A stretch of DNA of 21,383 nt, taken from the NCBI GenBank assembly GCA_964561235.1, contig CAZLOV010000030.1:1-21383 (forward strand), read 5' to 3'. The first letter of the stretch is position 1. The number at the start of each line of letters is the position of its first letter. The stretch comes from JBCBSP01 sp964561235. Its GTDB lineage: Bacteria; Pseudomonadota; Alphaproteobacteria; Caulobacterales; Maricaulaceae. Positions 6,298 through 13,638 of the stretch are shown piece by piece. The position numbers and the translations under genes were made by a program. The notes below the pieces were generated by a model, which saw only the letters and a program-made list of their open reading frames with translations, had not been told where the DNA came from and did no database searches.

Positions 6298-7598
6298 GGC
6301 GATCCGGCGCCGGAGATCGCCGCTGCAAGGGCTGCGATCTTGGCGCGCGTCTCCTCGAGTTCCTCGGCCGGATCGCTGTCGATGGTGATCGCCCCTCCGG
6401 ATCGCGCCTGCGCCCGCCAGCCCGAGGCGTCCCTGAAAAAGGCCAGCGTTCGGATCATGACGTTGAGATCAGCCGATCCGTCCGCGCCGATCCAGCCCAT
6501 CGATCCGCAGTACGCACCGCGCGGTTCGCCTTCAAGTTCGGCGATGATCTCCATGGCGCGAACCTTCGGGGCGCCCGTGATGGAGCCGGGCGGAAACGCC
6601 CCGCGGATCAGATCGTAAACCGTCCGGCCCGGCGCCAGCCGTCCGGTGACCGTGGAGACGAGATGGTGGACGTTGGCGAAGCGCTCCACCTGGAAGAGCG
6701 GATGCGCCTTCACAGACCCCGCGGCGCAGGCCCGGGCCAGATCATTACGCATCAGATCGACGATCATGAGGTTTTCCGCCCGATCCTTCACGCTGGCGGC
6801 CAGCTCCGCGGCGAGTGCGGCGTCCGCTGCGGCTGTCGCGCCCCGCGGACGCGTGCCCTTTATGGGCCGGGCCTCCACGGCGCCGTCCGCATCGGCCCTG
6901 AGAAAGCGCTCCGGCGAATTGGTGACGACGCAGTGATCCGCATCCAGCCGGAGATATCCGGCGAATGCGGCCGGACTGGACTGTGCAAGACGTTCGAATA
7001 CGGCGAACGGGGCGTCCGCCCCGCGCGGCGCCGCCTCGAAGGGATGGGAGAGATTGACCTGAAACACGTCGCCGGCGCGGACATACGCGCGGGCGCGCTC
7101 CACCGCGTCGAGATAGCGCGCCTCGGGCCAGAGCGGCGCCAGCGGCGCAGGCTGGAAATCGAGCGGCTGAGCCGCATGCGCGCCGAGGCGTTCGGCGAGC
7201 GCCTGACCGGCCTTGCGTTCGCCAAGGATCGCGATCGTGCGGGTCTCATGGTCGAATTCGAGGGCTGCGCGATACCAGCCCATGGCCACCGCTGGAAAAC
7301 CCCTTGGCTGGGCGGCCTCCGGCAAGCGCTCAAGACTGGCTGCGAAATCATAGGCGAAAAGCCCCGCCCAGCCGAACGCCCCGGATCCGCCCGGCCCGCC
7401 CGCCTGAAGGATTTCAAGCGCGCCAGAGCCATGTTCGTCCACCAGAGTTTGCTCGGGGAAGGCGAAAAGCAGGCTGCGCCTGCCGCGCTCTTCGGCCCCC
7501 CCGCCATGAAGCAGGATGGAGAACGCCTCGTCGCGGAGCCCCGAAAAGGCGATCAGCGGATCGCGCCAGTCCAGCTTCGTCGCGCAGCGCTCTGGCAA
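6294..7598 (-). CDS. pabB: Aminodeoxychorismate synthase component I
   Basis: This 434-residue chorismate-binding enzyme converts chorismate, with ammonia from a PabA glutaminase, to aminodeoxychorismate in folate synthesis. The signature PIKGTRPRG with Lys247 separates PabB from anthranilate synthase TrpE, which has Ala at that position. Other family motifs are LMIVDLMRNDLARAC, FPPGSITGAPKVRAMEII and GAYCGSMGWIG. The N-terminal part is shorter and more divergent, as usual. The start is TTG with AAGGA eight bases upstream; no suitable ATG is nearby. No pabA is in the window, so the glutaminase must be encoded elsewhere. The 3' end overlaps pabC by 4 bases. Confidence 0.93.
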   Translation of the reverse strand: MPERCATKLDWRDPLIAFSGLRDEAFSILLHGGGAEERGRRSLLFAFPEQTLVDEHGSGALEILQAGGPGGSGAFGWAGLFAYDFAASLERLPEAAQPRGFPAVAMGWYRAALEFDHETRTIAILGERKAGQALAERLGAHAAQPLDFQPAPLAPLWPEARYLDAVERARAYVRAGDVFQVNLSHPFEAAPRGADAPFAVFERLAQSSPAAFAGYLRLDADHCVVTNSPERFLRADADGAVEARPIKGTRPRGATAAADAALAAELAASVKDRAENLMIVDLMRNDLARACAAGSVKAHPLFQVERFANVHHLVSTVTGRLAPGRTVYDLIRGAFPPGSITGAPKVRAMEIIAELEGEPRGAYCGSMGWIGADGSADLNVMIRTLAFFRDASGWRAQARSGGAITIDSDPAEELEETRAKIAALAAAISGAGSP

Positions 7599-7617
7599 GG
7601 CTCGTCCTTCGGCGCCC

Positions 7618-8391
7618 TCAACCGGTCAGGAGCCGGTCGCGCATGCGGGCCAGCTCGTCTTCGCCAAGCCCCAGCGTCTCGCGCAGATAGCGCCTCGGGT
7701 CGCCCATCTCTTGAAGCGCGGCGTCGAGATAATCTCCATCCACGCCGAGAAAGGCCTTCAGTTCCGGATCCCGGAATTCGCGCTGGTACTTCGCGCTCAG
7801 ACGCTCGCGCATGACCGCGGCGATCCGCTCGAAATCAACGACGCGATTGGTCATCAGATAGTCGTCCACGACCGTGTCGTGATCGACGCCCGCCTCGCTC
7901 AGGACAAGCGCGCAGAACACGCCCGTGCGGTCCTTGCCGGCGGCGCAATGCACGATGAAGGCTTCGTTCCCGTCAGCGTCCGCCAGGGCGCGCACGCCCT
8001 CGCGGAACACATGCATGTTGCCCTTGTCGAAAGGCAGGCGGCGATAGGTCTCCGTCATGAACTGGCGGATGGTGTCGAAGGTCAGATCGTTCTCGCGTAG
8101 GAAACGCAGATGCGGCGCCTCGGCAGGTCCGGCATGATCGCTCTCGATGACGCGCACCCCGGGGCGCTGCGGCCAGTGCGACGGCTCAACCTCGCGTTCG
8201 CTGGGCCGGCGCAGATCGGCGACAACGGAAACGCCAAGCCCGTCGAGATAGCCGAGATCGGCGTCGGACGCGCGGGAGAACTGCCCGGACCGGTAAAGCC
8301 CGTCGCGCACCTGACGTCCGTCCGCGCCGGCATAGGCGCCGAAGCGGCGGAAGTTGTGCACGCCTTCAAGGGGGATGTGACGTTCGCTCAT
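7618..8391 (-). CDS. Tyrosine-phosphatase-like protein, HCxxGKDR type
   Basis: This 257-residue protein belongs to the bacterial tyrosine/lipid phosphatase group related to Mycobacterium PtpB. The catalytic loop HCAAGKDRTG (Cys149 nucleophile, then the Arg) is intact. Upstream motifs GVHNFRRFG, LYRSGQFSRAS and VVADLRRPSER are typical of the family. The substrate could be phosphotyrosine, phosphoinositide or a nucleotide-like phosphate and cannot be decided here. I chose the ATG at 8391 because the family begins at about this point (IPLEGVHNFRRFG). A TTG at 8454 would add 21 residues and overlap amn by 23 bases. Neither start has a clear ribosome site. The gene lies between amn and pabB, all on one strand with short gaps. 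Confidence 0.88.
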   Translation of the reverse strand: MSERHIPLEGVHNFRRFGAYAGADGRQVRDGLYRSGQFSRASDADLGYLDGLGVSVVADLRRPSEREVEPSHWPQRPGVRVIESDHAGPAEAPHLRFLRENDLTFDTIRQFMTETYRRLPFDKGNMHVFREGVRALADADGNEAFIVHCAAGKDRTGVFCALVLSEAGVDHDTVVDDYLMTNRVVDFERIAAVMRERLSAKYQREFRDPELKAFLGVDGDYLDAALQEMGDPRRYLRETLGLGEDELARMRDRLLTG

Positions 8392-8431
8392 GGCGCTGAG
8401 GTACGCGCTCGCGCGCGCGGCGGCAAGCCGC

Positions 8432-9928
8432 TCACCTGAAGGGCGGCTCGTCAAAACTCCGGAGCTTGCGCGAATGCAGCGCAGCCGAGCCTTCCTGCTT
8501 GAGGATTTCCACCGTTTCTATGCCCGCGCGCAAATGCTCGGAGACCGCACGCTGGTAAAACCGGTTGGCGGCCCCGGGCAGCTTGAGTTCGCCGTGCAGC
8601 GGCTTGTCGGAGACGCAAAGAAGCGTGCCGTAGGGAACACGCAGCCGGAAACCGTTCGCGGCGATCGTGGCGCTTTCCATGTCCACCGCAATGGCGCGCG
8701 ACTGGTTGATGCGGCGCGCCTCCTGCATGTAGCGCAGCTCCCAGTTCCGGTCGGCGTAGGTCACCACCGTGCCCGTGCGCAGCCGCCGCTTGAGCGCATC
8801 CCCGCTGTCGCCGGTCACGCGCGCGACGGCGTCGTGCAGCGCGATCTGGATCTCCGCAATCGGCGGGATCGGAATCTCCACCGGAAGATCCCGGTCGAGC
8901 ACGCTGTCATAGCGCAGATAGGCGTGCGCCAGCACATAGTCGCCCAGCCGCTGGGAATGACGCAGCCCGCCGCAATGGCCGATCATCAACCAGGCTTCGG
9001 GACGAAGCACGGCGAGATGATCCGTGATCGTCTTCGCATTCGAAGGCCCTACGCCGATATTGACCAGCGTGATGCCTTTCCCGCCCGGCGCGATCAGGTG
9101 ATAGGCCGGCATCTGGAAACGCCGCCAGGGCGCGCGCTCGACCTCGCCGACGGGATCGTCCGTAGAGGCGTCCACCCGCACGAAACCGGCTGCGGACAAC
9201 GCCTCGTACTCATTGTCCTCCCGGAGCTTTCCCGCCGCCCATTCGACGAACGCGTCGACATAGCGGTGATAGTTCGTGAACAGGATGTACTGCTGCACGT
9301 CTTCCCAGGGCGCGCCGGTATAATGGCGGATACGGTTGAGCGAGTAGTCGGTGCGCGCCGCATCAAACAGCGAGAGCGGCCGGCGCTCGCCGGGCGCTGG
9401 CTGGCGTTCGCCGTTGGGAACCGCGTCATTGACGCGCGAGAGATCGGCGTAGGGAAAATGCCGCACGAGCTCGGCCGGCTCCGCCGCGTCGAGATCAAGA
9501 TCGTCCGCGCCGTCGAGCACGTATGAAAACGGGATCTCCTGCGCCGAGCGCGCGGTCTCGATGGTGACGGGATACTGATGGGCCAGGAGCCCGATCTGCT
9601 CGATCAGATGGGCGCGGAAATGCCGGGGCTGAGTGATCGACTGCGCGTATACGCCCGGCTCGGAAAACTTGCCGAAGGCGCGGCTGAGCGGCGGCGGCGG
9701 GCCATCCGGCGCATAGGTGATGCGCAACTCCGGATACGCGAAGGCCCCCGCCGCGCGATCCGCCTCGGACGGCGGCGGGCCGCCGTCGAGATAGATCTTC
9801 AGCTCCGCACGCAATGCGCCGACCGCCTCTTCATAGAGCGCGATCAGGCGGTCTGCGGCGGCCTCCGGACTGGAGGCCGTCTCGAGATCCGCGCCCGGGG
9901 CGACCGGCGACGGCGCAGCACCGTTCAT
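8432..9928 (-). CDS. amn: AMP nucleosidase
   Basis: This 498-residue cytoplasmic enzyme splits AMP into adenine and ribose 5-phosphate, regulating the adenylate pool. The N-terminal AMP nucleosidase domain includes RHYTGAPWEDVQQYILFTNY and YHRYVDAF. The C-terminal part is a nucleoside-phosphorylase fold, with NIGVGPSNAKTITDHLAV, MIGHCGGLRHSQRLGDYV near residue 315, VDMESATIAANGFRLRVPYG near 415, and CVSDKPLHGELKLPG. These last motifs match the Escherichia coli enzyme (about 484 residues) closely. The gene starts 9 bases after the small upstream gene and is followed by the phosphatase gene. Phosphate inhibits and ATP activates the known enzymes, which may be relevant to its phosphatase neighbour. 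Confidence 0.95.
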   Translation of the reverse strand: MNGAAPSPVAPGADLETASSPEAAADRLIALYEEAVGALRAELKIYLDGGPPPSEADRAAGAFAYPELRITYAPDGPPPPLSRAFGKFSEPGVYAQSITQPRHFRAHLIEQIGLLAHQYPVTIETARSAQEIPFSYVLDGADDLDLDAAEPAELVRHFPYADLSRVNDAVPNGERQPAPGERRPLSLFDAARTDYSLNRIRHYTGAPWEDVQQYILFTNYHRYVDAFVEWAAGKLREDNEYEALSAAGFVRVDASTDDPVGEVERAPWRRFQMPAYHLIAPGGKGITLVNIGVGPSNAKTITDHLAVLRPEAWLMIGHCGGLRHSQRLGDYVLAHAYLRYDSVLDRDLPVEIPIPPIAEIQIALHDAVARVTGDSGDALKRRLRTGTVVTYADRNWELRYMQEARRINQSRAIAVDMESATIAANGFRLRVPYGTLLCVSDKPLHGELKLPGAANRFYQRAVSEHLRAGIETVEILKQEGSAALHSRKLRSFDEPPFR

Positions 9929-9937
9929 GGCGAGGAC

Positions 9938-10156
9938 CTAGTCTTCGCGCTTGATGAAGGTGACTTCAAACAGGGGCTCGCCGTCGAAGAGCGGCTCCGA
10001 TCGGCCCTCCTCGTCGATCATGTGAAAGACGGTCGATTCGATGCGGCCTTCGAGGCGGTAACCCTTGTCCGCCATGCGGCCGCGGTGGAATTCGAGCGCA
10101 GCAGCCGAAAAGGACCGGGCGAGATAGGTGATGCGGTGGGGGGCGTCGTCGGCCAT
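9938..10156 (-). CDS. Small protein of unknown function upstream of amn
   Basis: I do not recognise this 72-residue protein. It is soluble, with no signal peptide or membrane segment and no cysteine. The first half (ITYLARSFSAAALEFHRGRM) looks helical. The second half alternates in a beta-like way (YRLEGRIESTVFHMIDEEG, LFEVTFIKRED), so a small alpha/beta or ferredoxin-like domain is possible. It ends 9 bases before the amn ATG on the same strand, so it is probably co-transcribed with amn and first in the operon. A GGAG about 13 bases before the ATG is a distant, weak ribosome site. Position and amino-acid composition support a real gene, but homologues should be sought. Confidence 0.65.
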   Translation of the reverse strand: MADDAPHRITYLARSFSAAALEFHRGRMADKGYRLEGRIESTVFHMIDEEGRSEPLFDGEPLFEVTFIKRED

Positions 10157-10343
10157 GGCGGGGAGGCTCTCCAGACTCGTGAGGCAGGCATGGGAAACGC
10201 GGACGAGGACCGCCCGCGGGGATCACCCTACGCCGCTTGCTGCGGCCACGCCAAGCCGTTGACGTCGCCCGCGTTGAGACGGGGCGTTAACCGCAATGAT
10301 CGTATGCTTCGGTCGCCAGATGCTGCGCTTTGAAGGATGCCGC
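10157..10343. promoter_or_regulatory. Divergent promoter region for the amn and GtrB operons
   Basis: This 187-base gap separates two divergent operons and must hold both promoters. I see a TTAACC at 10287-10292, and TTGA elements at 10259-10262 and 10274-10277, but no convincing -10/-35 pair. The AAGGA before the ATG at 10344 is the ribosome site of the GtrB-like gene. Confidence 0.4.
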
Positions 10344-11333
10344 ATGGAACGCGCGAACCCGCGCCTCGCCCGCATGGCCGCCGTCGCGCGTCCGCGCGTG
10401 ACGTTGCTTGTGCCGGTAAAGGACGAGGAGGACGGGATCATCCCCTTCCTCGACGCGATCGACGCGGTCTTCGCGCGCGCCGCCATGGAGGTTGATCACG
10501 AGGTTCTCTTCGTCAATGACGGCTCGACGGATGCGACCGAACTCGTCATCCGCAAGGCGGTCGCCGAGCGGTCCGGCGTCGGCCTCGTCAGCCTGTCGCG
10601 CAATTTCGGCAAGGACGCCGCGCTCGCCGCCGGCCTCGCACATGCCCGCGGCGACGCCGTCATTCCAATGGATGTCGACCTGCAGGACTGCCCCGAGATC
10701 CTCCCGGAAATGATCGCGAAATGGCGCGCCGGCGCGCAGGTCGTGCTGGCGAGGCGGGAAAACCGTGACGAGGACGACTGGCTCAAGCGCGCAACCGCGG
10801 GTGCGTTCTACAAGATCTTCAACAGGCTCGCTGAGAGCGCCATTCCGGAAAACGTCGGCGATTACCGTCTGCTCGACCGCCAGGTCGTGGACATCCTCAA
10901 CGGCATGGGCGAGCGGATCCGGTTCTACAAGGCGATGTTCAGCTGGGTCGGTTTCAAAACCGACGAGGTCACCTTCAAGCGCCGGCCGCGCAGGACCGGG
11001 CAGACGAAATGGTCCCTCTGGAAGCTCTGGAATTTCGCGCTCGACGGCATCTTCTCCTCCTCCACCGTGCCGCTGCGCGTCTGGTCCTATCTTGGCGCGC
11101 TGATCGCGCTGGCCGCCTTCGCCTACGCAGCATTCGTGCTCGTGAGCACGCTCATCACCGGCGTGGACGTTCCGGGCTACGCCTCGACAATCATCCTCAT
11201 CCTGTTCTTCGGAGGCGTGAACCTGCTCTCCGTCGGCGTGCTCGGCGAGTATGTCGGGCGAATCTATGCCGAAGTGCGCGGCAGGCCGGTCTATATTGTC
11301 GCCTCCACCGTCGGCCTCGACGCGGAAGGCTGA
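10344..11333 (+). CDS. GtrB/DPM1-like polyprenyl-phosphate glycosyltransferase (GT2)
   Basis: This 329-residue enzyme should move a sugar from a nucleotide donor to polyprenyl phosphate on the cytoplasmic face of the inner membrane. The GT-A domain shows VTLLVPVKDEEDGI, VNDGSTDAT, SRNFGKDAALAAGLAHARGD and the metal-binding DVD at residues 110-112 (MDVDLQD). The GDYRLLDRQVV and RTGQTKWSLWKLWNFALDGI motifs are typical of GtrB/ArnC-like proteins. Two membrane helices follow (about 247-270 and 279-303), with GEYVGRIYAEVRGRPVYIV at the end. The ATG at 10344 has AAGGA seven bases upstream; an in-frame ATG at 10296 would add 16 residues unlike the family. The methyltransferase gene begins 4 bases after the stop. 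The sugar cannot be told. Confidence 0.9.
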   Translation: MERANPRLARMAAVARPRVTLLVPVKDEEDGIIPFLDAIDAVFARAAMEVDHEVLFVNDGSTDATELVIRKAVAERSGVGLVSLSRNFGKDAALAAGLAHARGDAVIPMDVDLQDCPEILPEMIAKWRAGAQVVLARRENRDEDDWLKRATAGAFYKIFNRLAESAIPENVGDYRLLDRQVVDILNGMGERIRFYKAMFSWVGFKTDEVTFKRRPRRTGQTKWSLWKLWNFALDGIFSSSTVPLRVWSYLGALIALAAFAYAAFVLVSTLITGVDVPGYASTIILILFFGGVNLLSVGVLGEYVGRIYAEVRGRPVYIVASTVGLDAEG

Positions 11334-11337
11334 GTTC

Positions 11338-12069
11338 ATGGAGCGCGCCGTCTATCAGCGCATGGGCGAACTGGAAGGCGAGCACTGGTGGTTCACGGGC
11401 CGCCGGGCCGTCCTGAAGGCCGTCATCGAGCGCTACGCCCGTCTTCCCGCCCAAGCCCGCATTCTTGAAGCCGGCTGCGGAACAGGCGGAAATCTCGAAC
11501 TCCTCAAGACGTTCGGGGCGGTCGACGCGATCGAACCGGACGAGGAAGCCGCAGGCATGGCCGCCGCGGCAAGCGGCCTGCCGGTCGTGCGCACAGGCCT
11601 TCCGGCGCTGGAAGGGTTTTCAGGCCGCAGCTACGATCTCGTGGCGATGTTCGACGTGCTCGAACACGTCGAGGACGACGCGGGCGCGCTGCGCGCCTTG
11701 CGCGAGCGGCTGAAACCGGAAGGCCGGCTCATCCTCTCGGTGCCCGCCTATCCATGGCTCTGGTCGCCGCATGACGAGGCGCACCATCATTTCCGGCGCT
11801 ATACGCGCGCGGCGCTGCGCAAGACGGCCGCGGACGCGGGTTTCTCCATCGAGGCGGAGAGCCCGTTCAACAGCTTGCTCCTGCCGCCCATCGTCCTGGT
11901 CCGCCTTCTCAAGGGCGCCGCAGGGACAGGCGGGTCAGACGACGCGATGCCGCCGCGTGCGCTGAACCGGCTCCTGGGCTGGCTCTTCGCGCTCGAGGCT
12001 GGACTTGTCGGACGCGTGCGCGCACCGGCGGGCGCCTCGATCTGGGCGGTCCTCAAGCCGCCGCCATGA
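11338..12069 (+). CDS. Class I SAM-dependent methyltransferase
   Basis: A 243-residue Rossmann-fold methyltransferase. The SAM-binding motif ILEAGCGTGGN is at residues 42-52, the acidic turn (VDAIEPDEEA) follows, and FDVLEHVEDD and LKPEGRLILSVPAYPWLWSP are standard for this family. The N-terminus has EGEHWWFTGRR, a pattern common in methyltransferases of polysaccharide and lipid-linked sugar clusters. A signature DEAHHHFRRYT lies after the core. The gene is 4 bases after the GtrB-like gene and overlaps the GtrA-like gene by ATGA, so it should act in the same process. The acceptor is unknown; a sugar or lipid carrier is inferred from context. Confidence 0.88.
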   Translation: MERAVYQRMGELEGEHWWFTGRRAVLKAVIERYARLPAQARILEAGCGTGGNLELLKTFGAVDAIEPDEEAAGMAAAASGLPVVRTGLPALEGFSGRSYDLVAMFDVLEHVEDDAGALRALRERLKPEGRLILSVPAYPWLWSPHDEAHHHFRRYTRAALRKTAADAGFSIEAESPFNSLLLPPIVLVRLLKGAAGTGGSDDAMPPRALNRLLGWLFALEAGLVGRVRAPAGASIWAVLKPPP

Positions 12070-12467
12070 AGCGTCTCGCTGCAGCGTTCTCGCGCTATCT
12101 CGCCGCCGGCGCGCTTACCACCGTGATCGGACTGTCGGTGATCTGGGGAAGCATGTACGCGCTCGCGCTGCATCCCGCCGCAGCAAACGCCGTTGGCTAC
12201 GCCGTCGCGCTCGGCGCTGCTTTTCACATCCACCGGATCTGGACCTTCAGCGGCGCCCGCCCCGGCGCCGCAGGCGCCCGGCCCGCACGCTTTCTGGCCG
12301 CCTTCGCTGCGGCTTACGCCGCCAATCTCGTTGCGCTCGGCGCCGCCTTGAGCCTCGCGCCAGGCTTTCCCTATCTTTGCCAGCTTGCCGGCATGGCCGC
12401 CTACACAGGCGTATTTTTCCTGCTCAACCGGTACTGGGTGTTTCCTGCGCCGGCCGGCGCAGAATGA
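12066..12467 (+). CDS. GtrA-family membrane protein, putative lipid-linked sugar flippase
   Basis: A 133-residue protein with four predicted membrane helices. The family features are the N-terminal FSRYLAAGALTTVIGLSVIW, AVALGAAFHIHRIWTF after the second helix, and the C-terminal FFLLNRYWVF. GtrA proteins work with GtrB-like transferases and are thought to flip the polyprenyl-phosphate sugar to the periplasm. The ATG overlaps the methyltransferase stop. The last 44 bases overlap the 3' end of the convergent GT87 gene, and the last seven codons, stop included, lie in the 72-base repeat. Confidence 0.88.
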   Translation: MKRLAAAFSRYLAAGALTTVIGLSVIWGSMYALALHPAAANAVGYAVALGAAFHIHRIWTFSGARPGAAGARPARFLAAFAAAYAANLVALGAALSLAPGFPYLCQLAGMAAYTGVFFLLNRYWVFPAPAGAE

Positions 12468-13638
12468 CGGCGCTATAGACCGCCAGACCCGTCACGAGCA
12501 GCGCGTTCACGGTGATGTCCGCAAACCTGTCTCCAAGAAGCCGTCCGGGCTGGATCAACGGGTTGAGCGTCACCGGCCACAGGACCGCATAGAAAACGAT
12601 CCGTTCCGCCGCCCGGCTCCGCGCGACAATGTCGGAGGCGATGAGTGCGAAGCCTGCGCCTGCGGTCATGAGGTCGTATTCGTAAGCGTAGGGCGTCACC
12701 GGCGCGAGGGCGATGAGTCCGACACCCCAGAGATGATGCTCAGGCGCACCGCTTTTCTTGTAGGCGGCGAGAGCGGCGATCGTGGCGAGCGCAGCGGCGG
12801 CATGAACCGCAAGCGCAATCGCTGGGGGAATCTCCATAGAGGCGAAGACCCCGAAAAACGAGATGAATTTTTTGAGGTTGTAGGTCTCCTCGGCGGTCAG
12901 CACCGATGCGCCGCCATCAGCGGTCAAGAAGGCGAGCCAGACCGAGGGGCCGAACACGATTGTGGTCAGCGCGGCAAGCCCGCCCCCGGCAGCGAGGCAA
13001 GCGGCGACGCGACGGCGCGTCAGCAGCGTGAGAAAGATCAGACCCGGCCCGAGCGCAATATGCGGCTTCAGGCTCAACAAGGCGAACGCGGCGCCCATGG
13101 AGTCCCGCCGCGCCCGCGCGGTCAGAACAAACAGACCGGCGAGTGCGCCGATCATCAGTCCGTGCTGGCCAATTAGGAGGTTCGCCAGCGCAGGCGGCAG
13201 AAACACAATCAGCGTGAATTCCCAGCCCTCAGGGGCGAGCCGTCGGACGCAAGCAACGTAAGCCGCAAGGCTTGCAAGACCGAAAAGCGCGAAGCCAATC
13301 GCGCGCGGCGGAAGCGAAACCGCTGCGGCCACAAACGCGTAATGCGGCGGATACATCCACAAAAATCGCTGCGGCCCATCAAGATCGCGCGTGAACTCGC
13401 TCATGAAGGTTTCAGCGTCATAGGCCTCCGCCAGCCGTCCTTCCCGCGCCATAAGGCCCGCAATTCTGAACGCGTCGAAATCGGGCGCGGCGTTCGCGCC
13501 GCGCTGGGATTCATGCTCAAGCGTCAGGGACACGAGGATCGTGAACGCCGCTAGGAACAGGAAGATCGCCGCGCCTGCAATGGAGATGGGGCGCTTCGGC
13601 TCGGTGCGGCCTCCGGCGCAGGTGACAGGGCGGCTCAT
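12424..13638 (-). CDS. GT87 (DUF2029) membrane glycosyltransferase, copy 1
   Basis: This 404-residue multi-spanning GT-C-type protein probably transfers a sugar from polyprenyl phosphate to a periplasmic acceptor. After the first helix it has DFDAFRIAGLMAREGR (residues 53-68), where the aspartates are the likely catalytic or binding residues of the first external loop. Conserved positions continue with MYPPHYAFVAA, IGQHGLMIGALAG, LLSLKPHIALGP and APVTPYAYEYDLM. It is a clear paralogue of the next gene upstream, from which it starts by a 4-base ATGA overlap. It overlaps the end of the GtrA-like gene on the other strand. The known GT87 enzymes are mycobacterial mannosyltransferases such as PimE. 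The donor and acceptor here are unknown. Confidence 0.85.
   Translation of the reverse strand: MSRPVTCAGGRTEPKRPISIAGAAIFLFLAAFTILVSLTLEHESQRGANAAPDFDAFRIAGLMAREGRLAEAYDAETFMSEFTRDLDGPQRFLWMYPPHYAFVAAAVSLPPRAIGFALFGLASLAAYVACVRRLAPEGWEFTLIVFLPPALANLLIGQHGLMIGALAGLFVLTARARRDSMGAAFALLSLKPHIALGPGLIFLTLLTRRRVAACLAAGGGLAALTTIVFGPSVWLAFLTADGGASVLTAEETYNLKKFISFFGVFASMEIPPAIALAVHAAAALATIAALAAYKKSGAPEHHLWGVGLIALAPVTPYAYEYDLMTAGAGFALIASDIVARSRAAERIVFYAVLWPVTLNPLIQPGRLLGDRFADITVNALLVTGLAVYSAVILRRPAQETPSTG
12447..12518. repeat. 72-base direct repeat, copy A
   Basis: This copy covers the codons for about NALLVTGLAVYSAVILRRPA in GT87 copy 1 and, on the other strand, the last seven codons (stop included) of the GtrA-like gene. 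It matches 13655-13726 with three mismatches in 72 bases (at 12474, 12510 and 12517). Identity ends sharply at 12446/12447 on the left. This is much higher than in neighbouring parts of the two paralogues. Confidence 0.9.

Noticed and set aside
8392..8454. TTG start extending the phosphatase by 21 residues
   Set aside because: It overlaps amn by 23 bases, and the extra residues have no family similarity; the ATG at 8391 fits the family start better, though neither has a clear ribosome site.
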